DNA of 64,000 bases from Paramyrothecium sp. XJ0827 (Eukaryota > Ascomycota > Sordariomycetes > Hypocreales > Stachybotryaceae): positions 1 through 64,000 of the forward strand of contig JAJFPB010000004.1 in assembly GCA_020881915.1 (NCBI GenBank). The letters are read 5' to 3'. The first letter of the stretch is position 1. Every line of letters starts with the position of its first letter. A model generated the notes under the pieces. That model worked only from the letters and a program-made list of their open reading frames with translations, searched no databases and had not been told where the DNA came from. Of this stretch, positions 49,346 to 61,642 are shown in pieces. The translations under genes and the position numbers were made by a program.

Positions 49346-52300
49346 TTATCGTCGTGACTCGAATTTGACCCCTTCAGAACTGCTGCCCTCGACTGTGACA
49401 TCCTGTCCAGTCAGAAGATAGGCAAACCCAAGAGACTTGATGCGCCCAATCCATTGGAGTCCCGGCATCGTCTCAAGCCCAGAGCCTCCGCGCTGCTTCT
49501 CGAGGTAGTCCCGCAAGTCAGCAACCTGAACCACGATATCGCTCTGGTGATGAGTAAATCTCGCTTTAGCTCCTTCTACATTCTGGAGCAAGGCATTGCG
49601 AAGGTTCTCGGCAGCCTCCGCGGCATTCGTCATGTCCATGCGGCCATCCCAGCCAGCCATGTCAGGCATGATGTTCGACACGTCGACAAGGCTGACGAAC
49701 TCGTCCAGAACCTCCTTTGGAGAAGATGACTGCGCGGAGGGAAGGAATCGATGGATCCAGGTGGGCACGCCAAGAGCCTCGGAAGATCGCTCGAGGATCT
49801 GCTCGCTGGCCCACCGGGTAGCGATGTAACCACCACTGCTGTCCATAGGCGGCGGGTAGGCGGCGGCCGAAGTCTCGTCCTTTGTGCCGCGGGGCATCAC
49901 ACCGATGGAGGACATATAGTGAATAGGAATCTTGCGCGGCGTTGCCAGTTTGATGAGCTCTCGGGTCGCATCGACGTTGGTGGCGCGGAGCACGTGGTAG
50001 TTGTCCCAGAACGACCGAGCAGCACCCATATGAAGGATGACATCGACGCTGCCGGCCAAGCTCAAGAAGTCCTGTTCCGAAAGACCCAGCAGCGGTGAGG
50101 TCAGGTCACCGTTATGTTGAACAATCTTGTTGGAGACGGGCAGTCGGGGGCCGTCGGACTGCTTGTCGCGCACAGCGACGGCATGGATCTTGCCAATCGT
50201 CGTATCCTGAATAAGCTGCGGCAGGAGACGCTTGGCGAGGAAGCCAGTGCCGCCTGTCACAAGCACAGTCTTGGTCTCTTGGCTACCGACGGGGTGTCCC
50301 CTGGCATTGCCAAGGAAGCTGGGAATAGTGGGCGGAACAGTCTCTTGCTGCCAGTCGATAAGTTCAACCTTGATGCTATCATCTACCTTCTGTGCCATCT
50401 GGCCAAGCGTGTAGGCTGCAAGGAGATCGGCAAGAGGGATGGTGACGTTGAACATGCGACGGATGCGGGCTTGCAGGCGAATGGCGAGCAGCGAGTTACC
50501 ACCGACGAGGAAGAAGTCGGTCGAGGACCCGATATTGAGGCCGAGCTCCTTGTTGCCGAGCACCTCCTCCCAGACTTGCTTGAGCTGTTCCATTGTCGCA
50601 GACAAGACTTCGTCATCCTCGGCACTCTTGGTACGCACCGGCAGTGGCATGGCAGCAATGGCCTTGCGGTCCACCTTGGAGTGGTTGGTCAGGGGCAGCT
50701 TGTCGAGCGGGATGGCCAAGGCAGGGATCATGTACTGTGGGACGGGCAAGCGGCTCAAGACATTGGCCAGGAAGGCTTCCCTGTCTGCAGTCCCGTGGTT
50801 GGGTGAGAACACAACGTGGGCAACCAGAAGGCCGGGGTCGCCTTCGCGCAGGGTGACGACAGCTTCCCTGAGTGCTCCGCCCGCAGTGGCCAAGATGTTG
50901 CTTTCGATATCGTCCAGCTCGATTCGGAGACCACGGATCTTGACCTGGTTGTCGCCGTTCATACGGCTGTGGAATACCATGGCACCGTCCTCCCGTAGAT
51001 GGCCGATATCACCAGTGCGGTACATGCGGGTCCAGCCGTTGGCGTTATCTTCGGGCGTTGCGAAGGGATTGGCAACGAAATGCTTGTCCGTCAACTCCTT
51101 GTTCTTGAAGTAGCCCTGGGACACACCGGCGCCTCCGATGCATAGCTCGCCGGGCATACCGGCTGGGACCGGCTTCAGCTGCTCATCAACGACATAAGTA
51201 AAGTAATTGGGGAGGGAGTAACCGCAGGGGATGCGTCCGCCGCTCATGCCATCGTGGTCACGGTACTCAAGCTCCATCTTGGTGGAGGAGATCGAGATTT
51301 CTGTCGGGCCGTACGAGTTGTAAACGTGGAGCTGAGGCAGCTCGAGAGCGGCGAACTGGTCTGTGACCAAGGCGGACATAGACTCACCGCCACCGAAAGC
51401 AGCGCGCCAGGAGGTAGCATGCTTGAGATTCTCGCCGCCGAACTGCATCCACAAGAGGTACTCGGACGGGGTGGCCTTAGTGTATGTGATTGAGTACTTC
51501 TTCATCAGCTCCGTAATGGAAAGGGGGTCGCCGCGCTTGTGCGAAGGGACGATATACACAGTGCCACCGTTCACCAGGCCGGTGTAGATCTGATCGGACG
51601 AGTGGTTGAAGGTGAAGGCGCTTTGCTGCAGCACACGCTCGGCGCCCAGCTTCCATGTTTTGGTGTAACCCTCAATCTCATTGCGAAGGCCTGCGTGTGT
51701 GACCCTGATGCCCTTGGGAGTGCCCGTAGAGCCTGAGGTGTACAAGATGGCCGCGGGGGACTTGGCATCGGCAACGTTGCCGACCTGCGCCAACGGCTGG
51801 CGGCCAATAGTAGAGACGTTGATTGTGACAGCCTCTGGCACGTTGAGATGCGGAACATCCTGGACCGTAGTATTATCGGCAAGCACTGCGGCGGGCTCGC
51901 AATCGACTGCCACGGCAGCAAGGCGAGGCAGGGGATTGCGCAGATCCAGGGGCACGTAGATAGCTCCGAGGCGCATGATGGCCAGCATGGAGCAGACCCA
52001 GTCGGAGGCTGCGGTCTGGAAGACGAGAACACGTGAACCTGCGCTGACGCCAGATCCTTCCAAAGATTCCGCGATGGCGCCAATCCTCTTGATCATATCA
52101 GCATAGGTTAGGCTCTTACCGCTGTCGTCGACAAGAGCAGTCTTGCCGGGGTTCTGCTGGGCAACCTGGTCAATTCGATGCGGGAGAGTTGCAGGCCAGT
52201 CAGACTTCAGAGCCGGGCCTAGAGCCGTTTGTATTAGTCGAAATTCTCAGATATGAGTAGTATAGCTTCAGGATTACTCACCGCGGCCGATCTTGGTAGC

Positions 52301-55300
52301 GCGAGCCAGTTGCTCCTCGCTGAAGAGAGGCGTGTCCTTCAAAGTCAGGGACGCATTGCGGGAAAGGGCATCGAGAAAATGGACATAAGTGTCAAGGATT
52401 AGGTTCGCCGCGGTCGCGTCATAGAGACCCTTCTGGGTGCGGAACATGACGAGCGCATCCGAGCTACCAACCGTCACGTCGAGCGTCAGGTCATAAGCAG
52501 TTCGCCCCGGGTGGACTTCCTGGAACTCGAACTGGGTGTTGCCCCAGGGATGCTTCTCCTGCGCACCCTGGCGATAGTCGAAGAAAGCCTGGAAGAAGGG
52601 ACTATGGGTTGAAGAGCGGACAACGTTTAGCTCCTTGAGCAAGACATCAAAGGGCAATCGGGAGTTGGCGAGGGCAGCATAGGTGACGTCGCGAGCTTCG
52701 GAGACTGCTCTGGCGAAGGACTGGTTCGGCTGGCGGCGGAAGCGCAGGGTCAGCAGATTGAGGAAGAAGCCGATGCTGTTGATAACGTCGCTGTCGGTGC
52801 GATTGGCATCAGCAATGCCGATGGTGAGGTCCTGGGCTTGGGTGAAGGAGAAGAGCATCGCCTTGTAGGCAGCGAGGCAGAAGTGGAAGGGCGTGGACCG
52901 CTGGGCCTTGGAGACGGACTTGACTCGTGACATCAGCTCGGGCGAGAGACGAGCCGAGACCTGGTGGACTCCGAAGTTCCTCATCGTGGTTCTGGCAGCG
53001 GTTCGGGCCATGGGGAGGAGGGGAAGAACCGGGGGCTGCTCTCCAGCCGGGAATACACTCCGCCAGTACTTGAGCTCGTCGTCCATCTCACCATTCTCGT
53101 AGGCCTGGCGCTGGGCGCGGGAGAAGTCGGGGAACTGGCGCGGCGCTGGACCCAGGGACTGGCCGTTGTAGGCCTTTTCGAGGTCGGCAATGAAAATCTG
53201 GAAGCTGACGCCGTCCATGATGATGTGGTGGTAGTTGAACAGGAAGTAGTGTGAGGACGGCGACAGCGAAAGGACGACAAGGTCGATCAGCTCACCGCTC
53301 TCGAGGTCGAAGACGTGCTGCTGGATCTTGGCGTACTCGACGGCGACCTCGTCGACCGACCGGATCTTCTTGTGTTGCAATCGGACGGGCGAGTTATGGA
53401 GTACCTTTTGATACGCCTGGTCAGCCTCAGTCTCGTGCTCGACAAAGCATGTACGCAGCGCCTCGTGCCGCGCCGTTACCATGCGGACCGCCCTCTCCAG
53501 GTCTCCGATGCGGAGGTTCCCAGCGACGTGGTAGTAGAAGGCCACGTTGGACGTCGTTGGATCCTCCAGTAGGAGTCGCAGAAACCAGAAGCGAGATTGA
53601 CCAAACGAAATAGGCTCACTCTTTAGGAAGGTTTTGGCAGGCGGCGCTTGAGCTTGGGCCTGGGTCGGCTTGGAAAAGTAGTCCTTGCGGTCAGGCGAGG
53701 CGCTTCGCGACGAGAGTTGCGTCATGGGCGTCGACTCGCTGCCGAGGTTGTCTCGGCTCTCGGAGCCCGAGTTGTAGTCGGACGCGGAGCTTGAGGGAGC
53801 CGAGTCCGGGGTGGGGATCTCGACCACCGGCTTGGGCTTTGTCTCGACGACTGCAGATTTAGCTGGCTCTTCAGCGGCTCCGGCATATGATCCGAGGAGG
53901 TCCTCGGGGAGCTTCTCGAGCGCCCGCTCGCAGATCTCAATGACGGAGGCGCCTCCAACAATCTTAAGGACAGGAATGTCGACCTTGAGCTCCTTGAGGA
54001 ACCACGATCGGATCTCGACAGCCACCAAGGAGTCGACACCCAACTCGACGAGGGAGGTTTCAGGGTCAAGGGCGCCGTCGGTAAGCTGCAGAATCACACA
54101 GACCCTGGCCGAGAAGCATTCTATAGACAATTATCATCCGTTATTAGTGGAAAAGAATAACTCAAAATCAGAGCCTGGGGACTTACGGATAAGGATTTCA
54201 AGTGCATTCTCCTTCGATATGGCTCGAGCAAGCTGTTCGGTGACGGGAAGAGTGTTCTTCTTGCCCTGGGATCCAGAATCGGCCTCGGTGTTGTTGGCTT
54301 CGATGATGCAGTGAGAGAAACGAGGGTTCTCGAACCACGGGCCCTGAATCTCCTCGTCGTCACGGATGGTGCGGATACCAGTCGTCACGACGGCCTCAGG
54401 GATCGCCAATCGGTCCTTGGGGGAGGGAAATCCGGCGTAGATGGTCTCAGCGAACATCTGGCGGAGCTCAGTCTCGGAGATGGCCATCAGGCCAAACCTG
54501 TTCAACTGGTCCATGACCGCCTGGCCGGCCGTCTCGACGTACCCAATACCGGCTACACGGCCGATATCGAAGGTCGAGGCAGCTAGACCACGACGACGTC
54601 GCTGTCTGGCAAGGGTGTTGAGGTAGCCATTGGCGGCGGCGTAGTTGGATTGGCCGGAGTTGCCGATGACACAAGCAGACGAGGAGAAGAGGACGAAGAA
54701 GTCAAGCACCTGGTCGCGGAAGACCTGCTCGAGGTTGTTGGATCCGTCGATCTTGGGACCAAGGACTTTCTGCATGACGTCGACGGACATATTGGAGAAC
54801 AAACAGTCATGGAGGACCATGGCACCGTTCGCGACACCGGCGATGGGCGGGCAAGAAGCCTTGATGGTGTCCACGACCGCGGTGAGCGCCTTCTTGTCAG
54901 TCACGTCGCTATAGAAAGTTAGCAAGATTTGAGTGGTTATCAGGGGTGGGTAGGAGATAGAAGCTGGCTGTCACGTACAGAGAGAAGACCTTGACAACGG
55001 CGCCCGAGTCTTTGAAAGATTCGAGCCAGGTTGGGTCAATCTTGGGGTTACGACTGGTCAAGCACACGTAGCCAGCGCCGTTGGCCACCATCCATTCGCA
55101 GAGCGACCGACCGATCTGGCCGGTAAGACCGACCAAAAGATAGGTCTTGTTACGCGAGAAGAGGCGCTGCGCATCGAGGGGCCGCACGTTGACCTTGACC
55201 TGGCCGTCCGAGGGCCATCGGATGGCGCTCGTGGGCTGAACCAGCGTTGAAGAATCGTGAAGCTGCTCGAGGTCAATAACCAGTTCCTCAACGTTCTCAG

Positions 55301-58300
55301 AAGTCTCGATGCTGGAGACTGCATCGCGGAGACGAGCCGCAATGTGCTCCGTCTGCGCACCATGCTTGGGCAGCAGAGAGCTGTGGCGGGCAAAGTCAGT
55401 CGCATTTAGGGTCTTGTATCCGGTAGGAAGCACGTCGGCGATACTGACACTCAGCTCACTGGGCTGGGTAGCAGCGCTGGCTGTCAGGTCAAGCAGATGG
55501 GTGGCATGGACAGGCTGAAGTAACCTGCGCACGATGTGGCGAGGAGCACGAGGATCCAGCTTGATCCAGCTAAAATCCTGCGTCTCATCGGCACTGGTAA
55601 CGTCGCAGGTCACGGTCACGCGAACCTCGCGGCCCGCAGCACGCCGAGATAGTGCTGCGGTGAGCAGTCGATGCTCGCTCGAGCCGTGGACCACAAGGCT
55701 GCTGCCAGCGGGTATAGCATCGATGATAGACGCGGCAAGAGCCTCGTTCAAGACACCAACAAGCAACTTCTCGGCTGGCACGGCAGCATCGGGCGCTGGC
55801 ACCGTGGCAACAGCAGCTGTCTCGCGAGAGTTGGTGGCGGAGAGCGCAATTACAGGGGCGTTGGTGCCGTCCTTACCGACGGACAGATACAAGTAGGCGT
55901 CCGAAGCAATCTGCAGGGCCATCAAGCTCGAGGACTCGACCTTGACCACACCTTTGCCATCCTTCGCCGCGGAAGAGTAGAGGTCTTGCACCACGCTAGG
56001 GGCCGCCGCGCTAGCCGACAGGGCCACGGAGAGGTTGGAGCTCGAGAGGGGAATGTCGGTGCTGATGCTACGCTTGGACGAATTGAGTCGGGCATTCTGC
56101 TCGTATCTGTCCACGAGACGGGGGATCTTGAGCTGTCCGCGGTCGAGGAACGCTTCAGGTTCCTTGGACCACAGGAACTTCTGGTGCCGCTGCCTGACTC
56201 CAGGCGTCTCCCACTCGTCCAGGGCGCATTGGCGGAGCAGGTACTCTGCAATGGTCTTGGGGAGGTTGTGGCTGAGCTCGGAAACGTCGAGGTGGTTCAT
56301 GCTGATGTGGCCGGCTTCGTGGCTCATGGCACGGCTGAAGGTGATACTGGCCATGTGGTAGGGGTTGTCGATCATGGCGCCGTGGGTGATCCAAAGAATG
56401 TGCTTGGCAAGCTCGTAGAGCCGGCGCAGGCCGTCCATCTTGGCAGCCGTGATGCCCTTGAAGACGGGGGCGTCGAGATCCACAAGGTTTATGAAGGTGC
56501 TCATGGGGCTCAGAGTCCTGGCCTCTGCCTCGGTTGGTAAGCCATTGAGGACGGTGATGTTGCCGCAGAAGCGTGCGAGGTGCTCCGAGACGTCTTCGGC
56601 GAGCTGGGCGCTCTCGAGGCTGTCGTTTCCAAGGATGACAAGGCTGTCGATGTAGATGGACTTCGCCGAGCGGGCCAAGGGACGGCGCAGGAAGTTGACG
56701 GAGTCATCCACTGCCTGCGCGGCAATGATGGACAAAGGCCACGCCAGGTTGTCGATCTCTGGGGTGATGTTGTCGACGCCGGAGAAGCCGGTCTTGCGCA
56801 GCACCGAGTGCCACTCGCCAGGTGTGATTGTAGGCGCGTACTTGCGGCCATCGTCAACACCCAGCCACCAGCCCGAAAGGCCACCCATGATGTTGCTGAA
56901 GCGAATGGATCCGTTGTTGGTGATCTCGAGCAACATGAGGTAGCCACCGGGCTTCAGCAGCTGCCGGGTGTTCTTCAGCGTCTCCTCCAGCACGGCCGTC
57001 GCGTGCAGGACGTTGGAGGCGATAATGATGTCGTAGGAGCCGGCTTCGTAGCCCTGGGCAGCCGGTGACTTCTCAATGTCGAGCGTCTTGAACGTCATCT
57101 TGTCCTTGAAGTCCTTGAACAGCTGCGAGGCCTTCTCGAAAAAGCCAATCGACACATCGGTGTAGGTGTACGAGGAGAATTTCTGGCCGATGCTGCCCAG
57201 AACCGCCTTGGTAGCACCACCAGTACCGGCACCAATCTCAAGAATACGGCAATGGGGGTAGCGGTGGACGATCTGCTGCATCATGCCGGCAAGGAAGTCG
57301 TTATACCGCGCGAAGCCAAGACCCTGCTTGTAGAAGTCATCGAGCAGGTTGTTGGGCAGCATGTGCTCCAAGATGGTCGTCTCGCCGCGCACGGCAGCGG
57401 GGATGTTCTCGCCGACGGCCGAGATGAGCCTGATGTCGACGTTGTCCGCGTATCTCCCGATCAGGGCCATAATGTCGTCGCGGGTGTCTGCGGCCCAGTC
57501 CCCTCTGATGTAAGGATGCGTGCCGTTGGCGGCCATCTCCAGCACATTATCCACGTAGTCCCGGAGTGCAAGGTGGTGAGGCTGACCCTTGGCCCAGTCT
57601 TCATCGCTGATCTCCTTCTTCCAGCTGCGCACGTAGTAGTACGAAATCCTCTCGCAGGCGACACCAATCTCGGCCTCCTCGGTCGTAGGCCGGACACCTG
57701 CTGCCACGGAGGCGCCGTCTGGCGAGGCCACGTCCATCTTGGTATGCGAGAACAAGCGTCGGTCGTCGGCCTCGGTAGCGGGAGCGAATGGCTTGATGGT
57801 CAGGTCCTCGACCTGGACGAGCGCCTGCTCTCCGTCCTCGGTGAAGAGATCAATGCTGGCCGAGAACACGTCCGAATCGGCCAGAACAGCAGATACGGGG
57901 ATAGGGATCGAAGACAGGGGTAGTGCCGCGCAAAGCTCAGGGTTGATGCGGATGGAGCGGATTGAGGTGGGAACGTGGAGGGACCACAGACGCTCGTCAC
58001 CAGGAGCGGAGTAGGCAAGCATAGATGCCTGGAAGGCAACATCAAGCCAGGTGGGGTGCACCAGGTACGTGGTGGCATCGTCATCTGCGTAGTGATGGCT
58101 CAGGACCTGCACCGAGGCCTGGTTGAGCCTCCTCTTGGTCGACGACATGGTCCTGAAGGGGCCCGCGTAGCCGTATCCAAGCTTGCCTAGCGAGGCATAG
58201 AAGTGGTCAACGTCAACATCGGCCATGGACGCCGTGATGAGAGGCTTGGAAGACAGAGCATTGATGCTCGACTCGCCGTAGACGATCTTGATGCGCGCTC

Positions 58301-61300
58301 CGGCCATCAGCTCCATCTCCTGTTCGGTTCCGTTGCTGGGGCACGAGTAGCAGGAGAAATCGGCCACGGTGGTGCCTCCAGGCCTCTTGGAAGACTGAAT
58401 GGCCGTCAGAGTGACAAGGGTTTCGACGCCCGCGTTGGAGTCGTCCTCAAAGGTGATGGCTCGGGGAATATTGAGATCCAGGAGCTCAATTACCTGCACG
58501 GGCTGCTCCGCGGCAAGCATCTTGGCCGCCTCGAGGGCCATGGCGACGTAGCCAGCTGCCGGGAAGACGCACTGGCCTTGAAGCTGGTGACCCTCGAGCC
58601 AGGGGATTTCCGACACCTTGAGCACGTTATTCCAGCGGCGGTCTCGCTCGGTCGAATCAGGGCAAGGCGTGCCGAGCAGCTCGTGGAACGCCTGAGATCG
58701 GCCGCGGATCTTGCGGGAGCGGCGAGACTCGAGCCAGTGCGTTCGGTTGTGGTTCCACTGGTATGAAGGAAGGTCAACCATGAGCTTGGGCTGAGTCGTG
58801 ATGCCCGAGGCGAGATTCTCGTACGTCCGGAAATCCACGCCCTGAGCACCCAGGTAGGTCCAAACGAAGCCGAGGGCTTCCGAAAAGGCCTCGACATCGT
58901 TCTTGCCACGGCTAAGAACACCAGAGTACGGAAGAGGCGTCGGCCGGACGTCTGCAACGTTCTGCGTCGCGGGGCCCTTGAGAGCAGGATGAGGTCCGAC
59001 CTCGAGAGCATAGGTCAGGCCAGGATCACTGGCAACAGCGTTCTTGACGGCGTCGGCAAACAGCACAGCGTTGACCATGTTGTCCCTCCAGTACAGGGAG
59101 CCGAGCTCCTCGCTGGCCTCAACGGCCTCCTCGCTGGGCTTGACACTCGAGAACCAGGAGCAGGACGTGTCTCGGTCAGTGTTGGCCTTGACTCCGCAGG
59201 CCTTCAGGGCCGCAATGTACGGGTCGCTGCATGGCAGCATGTGGTGGGAGTGGTAGGCAGTATCAACCTTAAGCAGGCGGGCAAACTTCTTCTCCTCGTC
59301 GAAGACCTTCTTGGCGTGAACGATGGCATCGGCGTCTCCGGACAGGGTGACGCTGGCCGCCGAGTTGTGGGCGGCAATGGCGACGCGGCCCTTGAACGCG
59401 CGCAGGTTGATAAGCTCCTCGGCGTCTTCCCACGACGTACCGACAGCCAGCATGGAACCCTTCTGGCCTCTCTCGGCGTTGCCAGCGAGACGAGCAAACA
59501 CACCACGGTAGTAGGCAACACGGATGGCATCACGGTCCGAGAGGAAGCCCGCGGCGTACGCGGCGCCTATCTCACCAGATGAGTGGCCGACTACGGCGCT
59601 AAACTTGATTCCAGCAGCCTTGAGAAGATCAACAAGAACAATCTGCACTGCTGTACACAGCGGCTGCGACAGTGCAGCCTCGGTGATGCGTGACTTGTCG
59701 GCACCAGCGAGCATTTCGTCCTTGATACGCCACTCTGGACGGTCAGCTGCCGGGAGACTGGACAGCGCATCCTCGAGATGCTGGATCCTAGTGCGGACAA
59801 ACTCGGATGACCGGATGAGCTCCGCGCCCATGGCCGGCCACTGAGCTCCCTGCCCGGTGAAGACACCGAGAACGCGCGGAGCAGCCACCTTGAGGTTGGA
59901 GCGCAGACCGATCGTCGTGCCGGCAGCACGCGCAATGCTTGCGAGCTTCTCGTCGATGGCGCCGACCAGCTTCTCGATGGAGCTCGCGGGCAGTGCGAAC
60001 TTGTACGGGAAGTGGCTCCTGCGCGACTGCAGAGTCCACGCCAGGCTCGAGGGGTTGGTGTGGGGGTGCGCCTTCAGATATTCCGAGTACGCCTGCATCT
60101 GGGCAACCAGCGAGCCCTCGGAGACAGCGGAGAAGATGAAAGGGGTGAAAGTGGGCTGTGCTTTATCCTCCTTCACATCCTTGTCCGCTGGGACGTATTG
60201 CTCGAGAATGGCATGAGCGTTGCTGCCACCGAAACCTGGATATATGTTAGCAAGTCACGAGAGGCTGCTTCGCAGAAAATCAGTCTAACACGGGACACAT
60301 ACCAAAGCTATTGACACTGACACGGCGAGGGACACCCTCGGGCAGCTCGGGCCATGGCTTGACGGTGGTGGGAACGTGTAGTCCCTTGTAGAAGGGCTCG
60401 ATCGAAGGGTTTAGCTGCTCAAAGAGCAGGTTGGGCGGGATGAAGCCGTTCTGGATAATGCCGGAGGCCTTGAGGAGACCGGCCAGACCTGCTGCACCTT
60501 CGGTGTGACCGATGACGGTCTTGACCGATCCTACGTAAAGGGGCGTGTCGGCCTCAGGCCGGCCGAAGCACTGCGCAATAGCCGCGGCCTCCTTGGGGTC
60601 ACCGGCCTTGGTACCGGTGCCGTGAGCCTCGAAGAACTGCGGGCGGTCGTACAGGTTGTTCTCTGGGTCGAGGCCGGCGTTACGGTACGTCTTGCGGATG
60701 AGCGCGGCCTGCGCCTCAGTGCTTGGCACCGTGATGCCGTTGGAGTAGCCATCCTGATTAGCACCCGTCTCGCGGATCACACACTCGATGTGGTCGCCGT
60801 CAGCGATGGCATCGCTGAGTCGCTTGAGGACGATAGCTGCCACGCCCTCGCCACGAGCATAACCGTCTGCGCTCGCGTCCCACATGCGTGAACGGCCTGT
60901 GGGCGAAAGCATTTTCATCTTGCTCTCGAAGATGAAGACCTCTGTGTGGATCGGATGTCAGCACTCGTCTCAGATCCTTTTTGTTAATGGTAATGAACTC
61001 ACCCGGTCCCAGGATCATCTGGGTACCGCAAGCGACCGCCACACGCGTATCGCCGGTCCGAAGTGCCTGCACGCCCTGGTGGACGGCAATCAAACTTGAT
61101 GAGCATGCCGTGTCAATGGTCATGCTGGGTCCGTGCCAGTCGAAGAAGTACGACACGCGGTTAGAGATGATGGCCCTATTCGTTCCAGTGGCGAAGTAGG
61201 TTGGGATCGTGGAGAGGTCGCGGAGAAGAGTGTCGTTGTAGTCGACGCCCATCGTGCCGACGTAAACGGCTGTGTCAGAGCCGCTAAGGGACTCGATCGA

Positions 61301-61642
61301 GTGGCCACCCCGTTCGAGGGCTTCGTACACTGTCTCGAGCAGCAGCCGTTGCTGCGGGTCGATGGAGTCAGCCTCGTTGGGGCTAATGTTAAAGAAGGCA
61401 GCGTCAAAGACGCGGACGTCCTCCTGAAGCAGGTACGCATGGCGGACGTTTGTAGTGCCGTGGTGGGTTCCATCCACATGGTAGTGGCCCTTGGTGTTAA
61501 AACGGTCCGGCGTGATCTCTTGGCAGACATCACGCGGCGTCTTGATCAGCTTCCACAGAGCTGAAGGCGAGCTCGCAGCGCCGGGGAATCGGCAGCCGCT
61601 GCCGACAATGGCGATAGGCTCGGATCCCTTGTTGTTGCTCAT
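49346..61642 (-). CDS. Hybrid highly reducing PKS-NRPS synthase
   Basis: Six exons (61,642-61,003; 60,941-60,303; 60,235-54,979; 54,908-54,187; 54,120-52,282; 52,218-49,346) with five GT-AG introns and consistent phases give 3,989 aa, the usual size. Order: KS 8-430 ([23 protein letters not shown]); AT 546-860 (GHSSG, Ser645); DH about 944-1,240 (His976 in [10 protein letters not shown], Asp1158); C-methyltransferase about 1,400-1,560 (LEIGAGTGG); KR about 2,122-2,310 (Tyr2267 in SNYAAANGY); ACP (Ser2450 in GVDSL); C about 2,588-3,010 (HHIIMDG, His2717); A about 3,050-3,550 ([17 protein letters not shown]); thiolation (Ser3608 in GGNSL); R-type reductase from 3,684 ([13 protein letters not shown]). 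No ER motif is seen, so the nearby trans-enoylreductase is needed. All catalytic residues look intact except the R domain, which has Tyr3830-IAT-Arg3834 where YxxxK is expected; release may be Dieckmann-type or impaired reduction. The A domain has Asn at the Asp235-equivalent. The product is unknown. Confidence 0.95.

Noticed and set aside
49346..50300. Terminal PKS-NRPS domain as a thioesterase
   Set aside because: It has a Rossmann GGTGFL loop and an SDR-type tyrosine motif, and no GxSxG serine hydrolase motif was seen.
56900..57300. Possible internal ER domain of the PKS
   Set aside because: The glycine-rich motif here is the methyltransferase LEIGAGTGG. No NADPH-binding ER loop was found between MT and KR.
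49454..59582. Many long antisense frames across the PKS-NRPS gene (up to 289 codons)
   Set aside because: High G+C coding DNA yields mirror frames. The minus-strand exons explain the region fully and carry all domain motifs.
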